DNA from: Linnemannia schmuckeri
Lineage: Eukaryota > Mortierellomycota > Mortierellomycetes > Mortierellales > Mortierellaceae
Assembly (NCBI GenBank): GCA_029449235.1
Contig: JANATG010000002.1
Coordinates: 992,001-1,056,000 of the forward strand
Direction of reading: 5' to 3'
Length of the DNA stretch: 64,000 nt
In this document: positions 24,001 through 35,359 of the stretch, one piece after another
How the letters are laid out: each line of letters opens with the position of its first letter
How positions within the stretch are numbered: the stretch's first letter is position 1
Made by a program: the position numbers and the translations under genes
Notes under the pieces: model-generated
Seen by the model: only the letters and a program-made list of their open reading frames with translations
Databases searched by the model: none
Told to the model about the DNA's origin: nothing

Positions 24001-26306
24001 CCTTCTCCATCCAGAGGACGTCCAACTCTCCAATGCTTCGATCACCTCGACCATGGACATGGCAGTCGATGACAATGCACAAGCCGTTCAGATGTTGAAG
24101 GAAGCCATGTCGCGGGAACGACTCTCTCACTCGACAATTCTCTCCAGCACATCCAGCAAGCTCAACTATATTGCCAGCCAGATCCTGCAGCATCAAGGAT
24201 CCGAGAAGTGTATTGTCTTTTGCCAGAACCAGACCGTCATGTATTACATCCGTGAGTACCTTGAACTGGCGAAGGTTCGATGCTTAATGTACCATACTGG
24301 CATGGTAAGTTAACACGTTGAGTTTGAGGTATTTCCTTTGCCGGATAATATTTATTAGTGGTTCAATAGCTGACTGGGCGTTACTTGTCAATTGTACCTT
24401 GTAGACGGAGAGCGAAAAGTCGAGTAACATTACGACGTTCAACACCAGTGAGGTTATATCGACCATCATCATGGACACTGCTCTGGCGGCCTACGGCATC
24501 GATCTCTCAAGTGCCTCGCGTGTTTACTTTGTGTCTCCCGTTTGGAAGACCGCCACCCTGAGACAAGCCATTAAACGAGCCCACAGGATTGGACAAGTCC
24601 GCCCCGTCTACGTCGAAACGTTGGTTATCAGGGACTCATTTGAGGAGAAGATCTTGAATCGGAGACGCGAGATTGATGATAACCTCCGAGGAGAGTCTAT
24701 GGAACCTGTTTCGTCTTTGTCGCCTTTCAGAGATGATTTTGGAGAGTCATCTTCGTCAACAGCTATCAATCACCGTCACGGATCCAAGCATCAGAGGAGA
24801 AAAGGTTCTGGAAGATCTGGATCTACCGTTGCAGGACACGCGAGATCGAAGAAGGATATGTTGGATGATGGCAAGGTGCAGGATCTGATTCGCAACCTCA
24901 AGTTCATGACCGGCCCACAGACACGATTTTCCGATGCGATTATGGCCGGTGGAGTTGGTAGCTCTGGTCAGGTCCAGCGTGATGAGGGTGATAATCATCA
25001 CGTTGAAGCACCGCACAGCGTCTCTACATTGGACGACTTCGCGCTCCTGAGTGAAGGTGGTACTAGGAGGAATCTGCCGACTAAGTACAGGATCCCTGTG
25101 GTGTACCCGACTAAGGAATCTGCACAGGCACAAGAGCAACTCAGGATGGCCCTCAAGGATCAGGATGCACCTTTGGTTGTTGACGAGACAGTATTCGAAG
25201 GAGGAGAGTCCTCCGACCGGAAGAAACTTCGTTTTGAGATGAACACTGAAATGGAGGTTGCCGACCAGGAGATGAACGACTTTGAGGCTTTGGTCCTTCC
25301 CAGACAGGAGAGAAACCAAGGAGATCGTCATCCTAGTAAGCCAGCGGAGGATGTGACTATAAGGGAGGAACGTCGCCAAAAGCAGGAACTGGAGCTCCGT
25401 ATGGCCAAGGAGGACGTTGAGAGGGCACAGTGTCAAGTCCGAGCCGCCCAAGAGCGTCTGTTGCAGATCAAGCAGCAGCAGCAACAGGAGGATGAAGAGG
25501 CACAAGGACAGGTGACAGGACGTATCTCGGGCCAAGTTGGGTCACCTGTTGGAACGGTTATTGTACTGGACAGTGATGAAGATGATGTTGTGGAGGTTGT
25601 AGAGGAAGACTTGAAGAAGGAGGAGGTGAAGGATGTTCGGCTCAAATTCGAGAACATCAAACTGGAGGCCTCGTCCTCCTCTTACTCTCTCACTCCCGCT
25701 CGTCGTTACAAGCATGAACAGGAAGACAAGAAGGTCAAGGATGAGCTGGAGGATAGGAAAGTCAAGTTTGAGGTCAAGGCGGAGTGCTATGAGGACGTCA
25801 AGCGACCATTCATCTTCAAATCTAACGACGACGGATGCGACAGCAAGGATTTCAAACGCGAGCAAACGCCAGCACCATCCACAGAGTACTATGAGCTTTT
25901 TGATCATGAGGACGATAATGATGGAGCAGAGGACAAGAAGTTCAAGGTTGGGGAGGGGTTGTTGTCGGACGATACGATTGTTGTCTTGGATTCGGATAGT
26001 GACGAAACTATCGTGTCTATTGCTGCTTCTGGCGCTGAAGTTGGGTTGAAGATGGAGGTTGGTGCGACAACGACTTGCAAGATTGAGCAGGTTGGTGATT
26101 TTGGTGGCGGTGGAAGTGGAAGTGTGAACATGCAGGGAGGGCTGGACGACACCCAAATGCACGGGGACATGGATGTAGATTTGAATGCGGATGTAGATCC
26201 TGTGCCTTCAATGCCACAGCAACATGTCAAGCGGGAGAACAGTCAGCCACATCATTCTATTGATCTCCAGGCCGAGTCCCGACTGAAGAAGCGCGTCCGC
26301 TTCTAG
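21006..26306 (+). CDS. Snf2-family ATPase, Rad5/Uls1-like, with SUMO-motif tail
   Basis: Exons 21006-21875, 21971-22417, 22521-22680, 22791-24304 and 24405-26306 give 1630 residues; an ATG at 20985 is an alternative start. Motif I is split by intron 1 (EDM|GTGKT, ~288-295). Motif II is VDEGH (~527), the form found in Rad5/HLTF-type ATPases, followed by WICTGTPTTNL. The C-terminal helicase lobe includes KCIVFCQNQ, MYHTGM, LAAYGIDLSSASRVYFVSP and RQAIKRAHRIGQ (to ~1090). A small cysteine group, NCQCGIVYDRCRC, sits just before motif II. No RING finger was found between the lobes, unlike Rad5 or Uls1. The last ~550 residues are acidic, with two likely SUMO-interacting motifs and about nine sumoylation consensus sites. 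It is probably a nuclear DNA translocase remodelling sumoylated complexes; that role is inferred. Confidence 0.85.
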
Positions 26307-26354
26307 ACTCCATTTCATTTTCACTCATTTTTGCTTCAAGATTAATGTACAAGT

Positions 26355-26371
26355 TTTATTTCGAAAATAAA
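26355..26371. terminator. Back-to-back polyadenylation signals of two convergent genes
   Basis: AATAAA at 26366-26371 lies 60 bases after the Snf2-gene stop. TTTATT at 26355-26360 is AATAAA on the minus strand, 57 bases after the stop of the TRP-like gene. With only 110 bases between the stops, the two mRNAs should overlap at their 3' ends. Confidence 0.6.
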
Positions 26372-26416
26372 ATAGGAAAGGATAAAAAGGAGAAATATTG
26401 TTACAACCCTTGATGA

Positions 26417-29400
26417 TTAATCTTCATCGGAGGGATACTGCGAATATGCCGTGACATACGAGGCCTCAGACTTAACGGTCACGATCGACGCGTTTCTGTT
26501 CAGGCTGCCTTTAGCTGCGGGTCCCGTACTTGGGTCGTTGTTCATCCAGTTCGCGTCGAGGTACTCCAACCGTGGACTACTTACCCCAGACTGCAATGAG
26601 GATTGGCGGCTCAAGTCTGTGCCTCCGAGAGAGAGAGGAGCGGATGTGAGATGTGGGGATGAATTTACTGAACCTGTAGAAGCTCCTGCGGCGGCGTTAA
26701 CAGCGGCTGCGCCTGCTGTTGCTGTACGGAGGAGGACGGAGGGTTCATGGAGGGGTGACTGTGCGAGGGGTCGGCCGCCAATGGACCGTTGTCGCGGTCT
26801 GAGTTTTCCTTGTGGAAGCTGTCTAGATGCCGAGGATCCTGTAGGTGAGGTTGGAGAAGTGGGGCCTCCTGACTGAGATCGTGCCAAGGACGACGCAGAA
26901 GCAGCAGTAGTCGTCAGGAGAGGTGGCTTCTCGGCAGACAAGGACGTAGTCCGCTTCAAAAGTTCAGTCCTCGATCCCGAATCACTACCACTGCCGTGGC
27001 CACTACAACCTCCAGGAACAATGGATGCAGTGGACTGAGTGACAAGCGCAAAGCTGGACTGTCGAGGCGTCCGATCCTGGTCAATATCTCCTACTCCATA
27101 ACGGTCGCCACCTTCATCTTCGGCATCGGACCCCTCCGTAACGGGCTGCAAGAGATCGTACTGCTCAATAGACTGAGCATCATCGTTGTCAAATTGACTC
27201 GCTGTTTCGGTCTGACCCAGAAGTAACCTTCGCCCCGTGGTGGTTGAGACGGGTCCCGAAAGTGACGAGTGCGCATCCTCACTCAACACCGAATCCGAAT
27301 CGTGATCACTACCGGCTCCACCGGCGCTTCCGCCAGAATGCAAGCGGATAGACCGGTCAGAGAACATGCGACCCAAGATCTCGTGCATCCTTCCGGCGCT
27401 CACTGCGACGTTGGCGTTGGGGCTTGGTTGACTCTCTGTTGGACTCGACCCATCGCTACCGACGCCACCGCTGAGCGAGACACTGTTGTTGTCGTGGCTA
27501 CCGCTGGAAATATCGCCCAGACCGCTAGGAACTCCTGCAGAGGTTGGGCTCTTGGTCGTGGGCGACGACGATGCCGAAAAAGAAGCGGCAACCTTCTGTC
27601 CTGCTGCTACTCCACTTCCTCCTTCCAACTGACGCGTCTGAATCGGCGGCAAGAGCAACGACGGTGTCGAAACTGACAAGGACGAAATCGTCGTGGCGGA
27701 CAGACCCTCAGGCCTCGAAAGCTTCTTCTGGTCCTTCAGCGACTCGGCAATCGACCGATTGTAAGGCCCCGAGCTCTTATGAAAGTACTGAACAGCCTTC
27801 TCAGGTCCCTTGGAAACCTTGAGGGTTCCACCTCCATCCAACTGCAACGGCTCCTCAATCGTCATGGCTTCCGCGAGGTTGTTACTGCTCTCAACAGAAT
27901 GACGTGGCGGATACAGTTGTGATCCTGTGATACTGCCAGCGCCGCTCATCAAAGCCGACGAGGCTCGACGAGATTCCCAATCCGAGGTGGATATGGAAGC
28001 GCCTCCGTGTTCAGACCCAGTAGTGTCGATACCCAAACCAGACTCCTTGGTACTTCCTGCTGCCGGTGCTGCCGGTGCTGCCGCCGCTGTCGCAGCCGCC
28101 ACTGCCGCCGAAGGTCCAAGTCCCGATCCGACACCGGCACCTCTCGAACGGGTATTCCTCGAAGTCCTGATCGAATCGGCAGTTCCAGACGCATCCCTCT
28201 GCAACCGAATCGAAGCATGAGGTCCCACCGCACCAGAGATCGTCGAAACCAAACTTCCAGTCCTGGAGATCATCGCCGAAGGGTTAGCAACCACAAGGTT
28301 ACTATTCTTCTCATACCCACGATCAGACTCCTGAAAGAATTTGGAAAGTCCGATCGAGTTGACCTGTCGAGTATCCCCGCCGACCTGCGATCCCGTCTCG
28401 TCTGTTTGATCGCCCAATGTCGGGGACTCGGGTTCAGCTGTGAAGTTCCTGCGGGGCGGTCGCATGACCTCAAAGGCCTTGGGCTTGGATCCGTCACTGG
28501 AGGGGCTGGAATGGTTCGATCGTCTGTCGAATTTAAAGACTCTTGCAAGAGATGCCTTGACGCCAGCCCAGAGTCCCGATCCTGGTCTTGCTTTCGACGC
28601 GCTCTCACGGACCACTGCAGCTGCCGCTGCGGCTGCCTCTCGAGAGCTATCCCGTTCCTCCTTGTGAGGGTTGTACAAGTACGGACCGTCCCTAGTGATA
28701 TCCGACATTCGTCTCGTCCGTGGGTCAGCAGATGGTTGTTGGTGTGACATCCGCTGCAAGCTGGCATAAGAGTCGCGCTGAGGCAAACCTCCCCTCTTCA
28801 ATGCCATTTGCGATTGTCGACCGTCGACAGTAGTTGTATCAGATGACGGCGAGGTTGCGCCACCCTTGAGTCCCGATCGAACACCAGCCGACGACGAGAG
28901 GACAGGTCCCATGTATCCAGAATCAGGAGGAACGGACCCTGTCTCTGACGATGCGGTCTGGTTGAATGCCGATCGACGATGATCACCAAGTCGCGACTGT
29001 CGGTACCGCTCAGCTGGCGAACCATACCGTAATGTCTCATCGTCCGAGCTCTCATGATGCTGCTGCATCATTTGAGCATAAAGAGCATGCTGCATCGACT
29101 CTCTCCTTGCTCCACCGCTTTCACCACCAGCGCCCTGACTGCTGCTGCCCAGAGAAGAGTACGACATGACCGTGAACCGTCTATTCTTGCCAGCTCCAAA
29201 GTCGTCGTCATCATCTCCCTCACCGCTGGCCCGATCGTCGTTGTTGGAGATAGCCACCCCACGCGAATGAGTCGCTCCACTGTGCAAGAACGGCCTTCCA
29301 TTAAGACCCCAGCCTTGCTCCATCTCTCGAGATGGGTCCTCAAAGCTATAAGTCTTGGTCGGACCCTTCCAGGTATCAGAATGCCGCGAGTGCCAGAACA

Positions 29401-32400
29401 TGCAAGCCTGAATGAGGTTCCACAGCGTCAACGCAAACATGACAATAAAAACAGCCAAATGCAGCGCCATCTGGATATAAGCCAGCAGCTCGCGGAGCTC
29501 GGGTGATGCTTCAATCTCGTGTATGTAGCCGATCGATAATCCAGTAATGACGATCCGGATGATCCCCAGAAAAAGGTGGAACTTGTTGTCGGTCGACTCG
29601 GAGAAGGGCCACTTGACACCAATAACTAGCGTGTAGCCCAGCTCGATCACCAAAAGGACTGCGACCTGGGCGACGCCATAGGTTGGCAGCATTGCGACCG
29701 CAAGCCCCCACAAGAATCTGACCAGCAATGTAACTAGGAAGAAGAGGGTACCCTCTTGAGCAAGAGTGTTGTAGAGCGGGCCGTACTTGAGCAGGGTTCC
29801 CAAGTCGTCGAAGAGCAAAAGCTCAGAAGACCCTCGGAGAATCCGCCAGGTGAAAAAAATGGTGGCGCCGACCGAGATGACCAAAAGCGAAGCGGCGGAT
29901 CCGACTGTCAGGGCAACTCCACCTGAGATCGTTAACTGGTACATGGCCGTAAGGGCCAAAGGGGTATAAAGCAACGACCAAACCCGCAGCATATTGCCTA
30001 TGGATATGAATGAGAGAAGAGGTTAGTTTCTCGCTAGGCATTGAACGTTATGTGGATAAATTTTAATACACTTCACACATAGCAATCAATCATTTGATAA
30101 TATGTACCTGCGACAAAGTTGAGGGCATGTTGAAGCGTCTTTCCGCGCTGGTGCTTCTCCTTGGCCATCACCCAGGCGATCCCAAGAAAGCCGCCTGATA
30201 AAAAAAGCGCCGCAACCATAGCAAGAGTAGCATTCACCAATGTCCCCAAGAAGAGTGAAGATGGGAACGCACCAATGGCAGCTGCATAGGCTTCGATTCC
30301 GAAGCGCGACACGTTGTGTTGGATGTTGCTCTCACTGGTGTTGGTGAAGGCATCCCGAATAGTCGGGATAATGAGCGTGGGCGATGTGGAAGAGGCGGGA
30401 GGTCGACTGGGCGAAGTTCGAGTGACAGGAGGGTTGGGTTTGACGGGTGATTTTGATGTTATTGTTGGGCTGGAGCTTGATGTCGACGAGGAAGTACTTG
30501 AAGTAGAGTCCGAAGTTGATTTTGTTGAAATGGTGGAAGTAGATGAGTCGAACGTCGATGAGATGATAGAACTGGTATCAGATACTGTTGGCGTTGCCTG
30601 GCTCACTGAAGTCGTCTCGTCGGGACCGACATCGATTTGAATCTGTCGCTTGGCAGGCAGAGTCGGCTGGATATACACATGAGCAGCGGCTCTGGGGTCT
30701 ACAATAGTGACTTTCAACGCAGAGGCAGCCTGGGTGGTCCAGGCTAAGGGTAGACGATCCTGACCGATGATGTATCCTGGCTGTTGTTCATGACTCAGGT
30801 CTCGTTTCCGAGGGGAACGCGGACCTTCTGTGGTAGTTGCAACAACGGTTGCGGTTGTAGTTGTGGATGCGACGATGGAATTACCGCCGCCTCTGCTGGA
30901 TCCTGCACGCGAGTCCTGTATTTGGTTGACAGAGCCAGCGCCACCAAAAGTCAAAACATCGGTGGCGTTGGCTGGACCTTTGCCCAAGAGCGTGTCCCGG
31001 AATTCCAAAAACGACCAATGAAACAGAGCTGTAAAGGTCGAGTAAAAGGACGGATAGTTGACCGAGAGCTGACCTGTCATGAGCATAAACTGTGTGTAGA
31101 AAACAATGTCGAAGAATCCAGGGGTATGGACCGAGATTGGCTCAGTGGCCATTCCATATGTTGCCGCAGCGCCAAGGAAGCCATTCCCGACTGATGCTCT
31201 CATAAAAGTCGCAGCTAGACTGATTGCGCCCGAGAAACAGGCCAGGGCCAGGGGAAGGAAGCTGACTGTATTGTTGACAGTCTCCATTGTCTGTTCCAAA
31301 AGAATGGCCACACAGACGATCGATTGGTTGTTGCTCCCCACGATTTGCATGGTCACCATGAGCTCTGCAAAAGGCGCTGCCTGCGAGATATTGAAGCTCT
31401 TTGGAGCGATAGAGTATGAAAAGAATGATCTAGATTTAGCAAACATGTTTTGTTACTCTAGTAAAGGCCTTTGTTTAGAGTTGTATACGTGTATCGAAAC
31501 ATAAATAAACAAAAATTCTACGCCTACCGTTTGAATGGTGCCTAGACCTGGTGCTGTGGGGCATCCTCCGATGATCATGCCGCCACCATCGTTTGAGCAG
31601 GCAGGTCCTTCACTTCTGTAGAGCTGAGTCCCCATGATGGTAGTCTGGATCGAGGTCCTCCCTACAACGTAATGACAACATTATTTTTTTGTTAGCGATT
31701 CATGATTTGTTTATTTTTGTGGAGGAATGATTGGTTATTATTCCTGCATGTGCACACGAGAGAGACGAGGACGTCTGAAGAGTCGAAACGGGTTCTGCAA
31801 GGATGTGTATTTCCATGATGTAGGTCAGCAAACGCGCATATGCGCCAAAAATATATATATATATATAAAAGTGATCGCCTATCACTATCCATCGCTCCTT
31901 ATGGAGCGTGCGATTGCACACCAGAGTAGGTAAAAAGGATATGCGCAGAAATGGGATCAAGAATGCACCCTAGGTCGGCCTTCAAAGAGGACTAATTACA
32001 AAAAAGGGAGGAGGATTGCCTTACACCCTATGGTCTCCTCAGGGAGTGGACAATAATCAGAGAAATGAATGAAGGGAGTAAAAAGAAAAAGACACAATGC
32101 AGTGAATGAAAAGGAGCATGTGGTCCATGATGTGTATCGGGGCTGTATTGTGTCTGAAAATGTACATATCGGCCGATATCCACGTTTGCTGTTCTGTCTT
32201 GCTGCAGCGGGTTTTGCATAGAAAGACCACGATAGCAGCATTGCGTGACATGAAAAATGAGTGTGTGGGTGTCTGGTTATTTCTGCTAACAAATTCCAGT
32301 GTGGTGGGTGTCTGTGTGCAAAAGAGAGAGGAAAGAAAAGTATAAAAAAAAGAACGTAGTGAACAAAAAAGAAAAAATAACCACGACCAGACAGATCTAA

Positions 32401-32999
32401 AAATACGCGCAGATACCACCTATCGCATATATGGGCGCATATGGAAAAATCGAGCAACTCAACAAACACCAAAAAAACAACGCCCAACCACCACAACTCG
32501 TCCCTCTCGTGTTTTCTTTTTCCTCAGTAATCGGGCTGTTTGTCCATTCTTGTCTGGTCATGGTCGACTTTCTTTTGCGATTCTTTTCATGCTTTTTTGT
32601 ACGCGCACAACACAAACATGCCTCCACCCCGAACCATGAATGAGAGCAGAAGAAGAATCAGTGATAACAACTGGTAGACAATTAAGCGTATAAGAAGGTG
32701 TTCCAGTGTGCTGGCTTACATTTGCTGGTAGCTACTTCGGAGTAGCCCTGGGCCCAGTATGCGTCGGTGAAATTGCCCTGAAGCGACAGGCCGATCGAAT
32801 TGTTGCCGTGATCATAGTGCGCCGTCACCCGCTGCAGGGCAAATATCGAGTTTGTCGCCGAGCAATCAACATAGGGCCAGGCCTCAACGACGACGATATG
32901 ATATGGTGTCCAACATAGTAGGACGAGGAGGAAGAGGAGTGCCGTGTTGCTGAAGGTGGTGGTGCAACGACGAAGACGAGGACCCGTTTGTCCTCTCAT
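26417..32999 (-). CDS. TRP/flavin-carrier-like membrane protein with long tail
   Basis: Proposed exons 32999-32720, 31661-31528, 31398-30108 and 29997-26417 give about 1761 residues. A signal peptide (hydrophobic part ~17-40) is followed by an ML-like lumenal domain (VDCSATNSIFALQRVTAHYD, LSLQGNF, GGGMIIGGCPTAPG). Then come a first membrane helix, a Ser/Thr-rich loop, and the TRP-like bundle (AALFLSGGFLGIAWVMA, SLLVISVGATIFFTW, LFFLVTLLVRFLWGLAVAML, VIELGYTLVIGVKWPFSES, VFIVMFALTLWNLIQACMFW). About 1000 residues of disordered Ser/Gly-rich cytosolic tail follow. This is the fungal FLC/Pkd2 family: membrane proteins linked to FAD transport, calcium and cell-wall integrity. Most members are 700-900 residues, so the tail is unusual. 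The exon 3 acceptor is uncertain: the AAG at 31399 keeps the frame, while the stronger CTAG at 31437 does not. Confidence 0.82.
31662..32719 (-). other. Long intron 1 of the TRP/flavin-carrier-like gene
   Basis: An intron of 1058 bases, where most introns here are below 200. It holds a (TA)n tract at about 31851-31867 and, on the sense strand, long CT-rich stretches (32040-32600) like those preceding start codons elsewhere in the window. No extra in-frame exon was found. It may contain an alternative promoter. Confidence 0.5.
31851..31867. repeat. (TA)n microsatellite
   Basis: A short alternating TA tract ending in AAA, inside intron 1 of the TRP-like gene. Confidence 0.9.
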
Positions 33000-35359
33000 G
33001 AGTGCAAATGAGGGAAATAGGATAAAAGTGAGAGGAAGAGTAAAATGAATGAGAGGGAAAAGAGGAAGGAAGGAAAGAGAGGGAAGGGAAAGAGTAGGAG
33101 GAGTAGGGCTTCCGTTGGTTCAGGTGACAGGGAAAGGGAAGGAGGAGGGGTCGAGTCGGTGAGGGAGAGGAGGTGCAGGTTTGTTGCCTTGTCTGCTGTC
33201 AACTGCCTCTTTCTGTTAATCTGTCCGAGTGTAGGAGGTAATAACCGTTGCAAGTGGATTCGCTGAGAGGAAGGACGGATGAACGAGTTCTATTGTCCGT
33301 TGTGTTGTATGGATCGGTAATGCAATGGTCTTCGTTGCTGGTGGTGATTAGAGGATGATTAAAGGGTGGAGTAGTTGCTGTTTGATGTCTGCTAGTCTTT
33401 TTTGGAGAAACGTGTGGCCATTCAGGGCAAAGACAAAATATGAAAAGGGGGACTGAAAAATAATGAACATAAAAACAAGGGTGTTTCTCTTTAGGACATT
33501 GCGAATGAGTTTATGAATGGGATGGAAGAAGGAGGGTAAAGGAAAAGGGAAGGGAAGGGAAGGGAAGGGGAGGGAAGAGGAAGAAGGGAGACGAGGGCAA
33601 CGTGAAAGAAGAAGAAGGAAGAAAGAGGAGCGTGCAAAAAAAGACAGCGTGAAGGAGAGTGAGGGAAGGCGGCACCAACACCAATAATAAGGGGAGAAGG
33701 AAAGTGACGACGGTGATGGTGGTTGATCCGTTGTCGTTAGTGCGGGGAGGCGAGCATGGAAACAAACAACTCCTTCGAACTGGCCTTCAAAACTTGGAAA
33801 TGAAATTGCACTTTTTTGATAAAAACAACAGCGGCCATTTTCCACATGTTCGTCTGCCAAGACTTAAAAAAAAGGAAAAATGTCTTTGTTCCGCTGGCCT
33901 TATATTGTCTTGTCCAGTCCCTTTCTGGCAATGGAAGGGGGAGTAACAACAAAGAGAGGTTAGCAAAGGGTCGCGTCCGGATTGGATATTGATCAAACCA
34001 ACGACAAATGTGCTCGAGCCTAACGGATGTTTGGACAAAAAAAACGGTCAGCTCAACAATGCAAGACGTTCAACAAGGCATCATTAGTCAAGCTACCAGT
34101 GAAAGAGAGATAGAGAAAAGAAACTGCTGCTCCTCGGAGGGGAAGGATATGTCTCCTCCCTCTTGTCCTGCCTGCTTTGACATCCTCCAGTTGCCTGCAT
34201 TATGTCAAAGGCACTTGTCAACAATCTATATCTGCTGCTTGCCATTTCTCTCTCTCACCCTTTACATTATGCTCTCTCGTTTTCACTCAACCTTTCAGTC
34301 TCTTCCTTGTCAGGGTCAATCATTTCCGTTACGGTGAAGCTTTGCTTGATTGTTTGCTTTGTTAATGGCTCTGGTTTTATCTGTGCCCATTGATACGATC
34401 GTGCAGCCTGCATGACTCTCTCTCCCTCTCTTTCTTTCTCTTACTCTTTCATCCATTCATTCTCTCTCGGGCTATTCTTGTTCACGCCTCTCTCGTTTGT
34501 CTCTCTCGTCTCTCTTTGTTCCTTCGTTCCCTTTAGTCCCCCCCCCTTTGTCGCTTTGTGCTGGGCAAACAGACAAAGTCTGTGCCATTTAAGACAAGGA
34601 CATCTGATTGTCGATGTTGCTCACCCCACTTTGTTCTTTCCCTTACGTTGTTCCTTTGTTCATGAATATTTTTATTATCCATTGCCTAATAGTCCCTTAA
34701 CAATTCGTGCCCCCCTTTTCTGCCCATCCCAACTGCCCATTGGCATAACGACAAAAGCCATAAAAAGAGCACACTACAGTCTAAGAGATGTATATGAAGT
34801 AGTAATATCGATTGCTCCCTCCTGTCTTTCGATTGTGTTCCAATTGACCCTTGTCCATTGTCTTCCATGTATTGCCGCCCTCATAATTGAACAAAAACGC
34901 CCTGTGTGTTAACTGTGTGTGAACTGTGCCAGGCTGAAATATATATTTTTCACTCTTGGCCTGCTCTCTTTTGTTTTCTTTTCTTTTTTTTTTTTTCCCC
35001 TTTCTGCCTTTGCCTGTTTCTTTTTTTTTTCTTTTTTTCTTTTTTTCTTTTTTTCTTTCTTTCCTCCTTTCTTTTCCTATCTTTTCTTTTTTCAAATCTC
35101 ATTTATTCTGTTCACTCATCCCCCCCCCCCCCCCACACCCCATGCTGGGTCCTCATTAAAAACATACAAACACACTCTCTCACACTCTCTTTCTCCCTTT
35201 CTCATCAACTTCATCCTTCTTCATCCACTCATTTTATTACTATTATTATTATTATTGCCTTGTCCTCATCTCCTTTCACTCTCCTACCACCTAACGATAC
35301 CTTAATCCCCCTCTTTTGAAACGACCCACCCACTTATCCACTTTACCCACCCACCCATC
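33000..35359. promoter_or_regulatory. Divergent promoter region between the TRP-like gene and the RhoGAP gene
   Basis: About 2.4 kb without a supported gene. It is purine-rich on the plus strand at 33000-33720, including a GAAGG-type tandem tract near 33540-33590. It is pyrimidine-rich at 34400-35350, including T-runs near 34985, a C-run near 35119-35134 and an ATT repeat near 35236-35257. Both genes therefore have CT-rich leaders on their sense strands. Confidence 0.55.
33540..33590 (+). repeat. GAAGG-type tandem repeat
   Basis: Repeated AGGGA/AGGGG units on the plus strand, upstream of the TRP-like gene; low complexity. Confidence 0.8.

Noticed and set aside
32000..32650. Hydrophobic minus-strand open frames inside intron 1 of the TRP-like gene
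   Set aside because: They are T/C-rich leader-like sequence; no in-frame splice pair ties them to the gene and the flanking exons already join in phase.
33348..35340. Phe/Ser/Leu-rich open frames upstream of the RhoGAP gene
   Set aside because: Low-complexity CT-rich DNA translated in three frames at once; no start context, introns or domains that hold.
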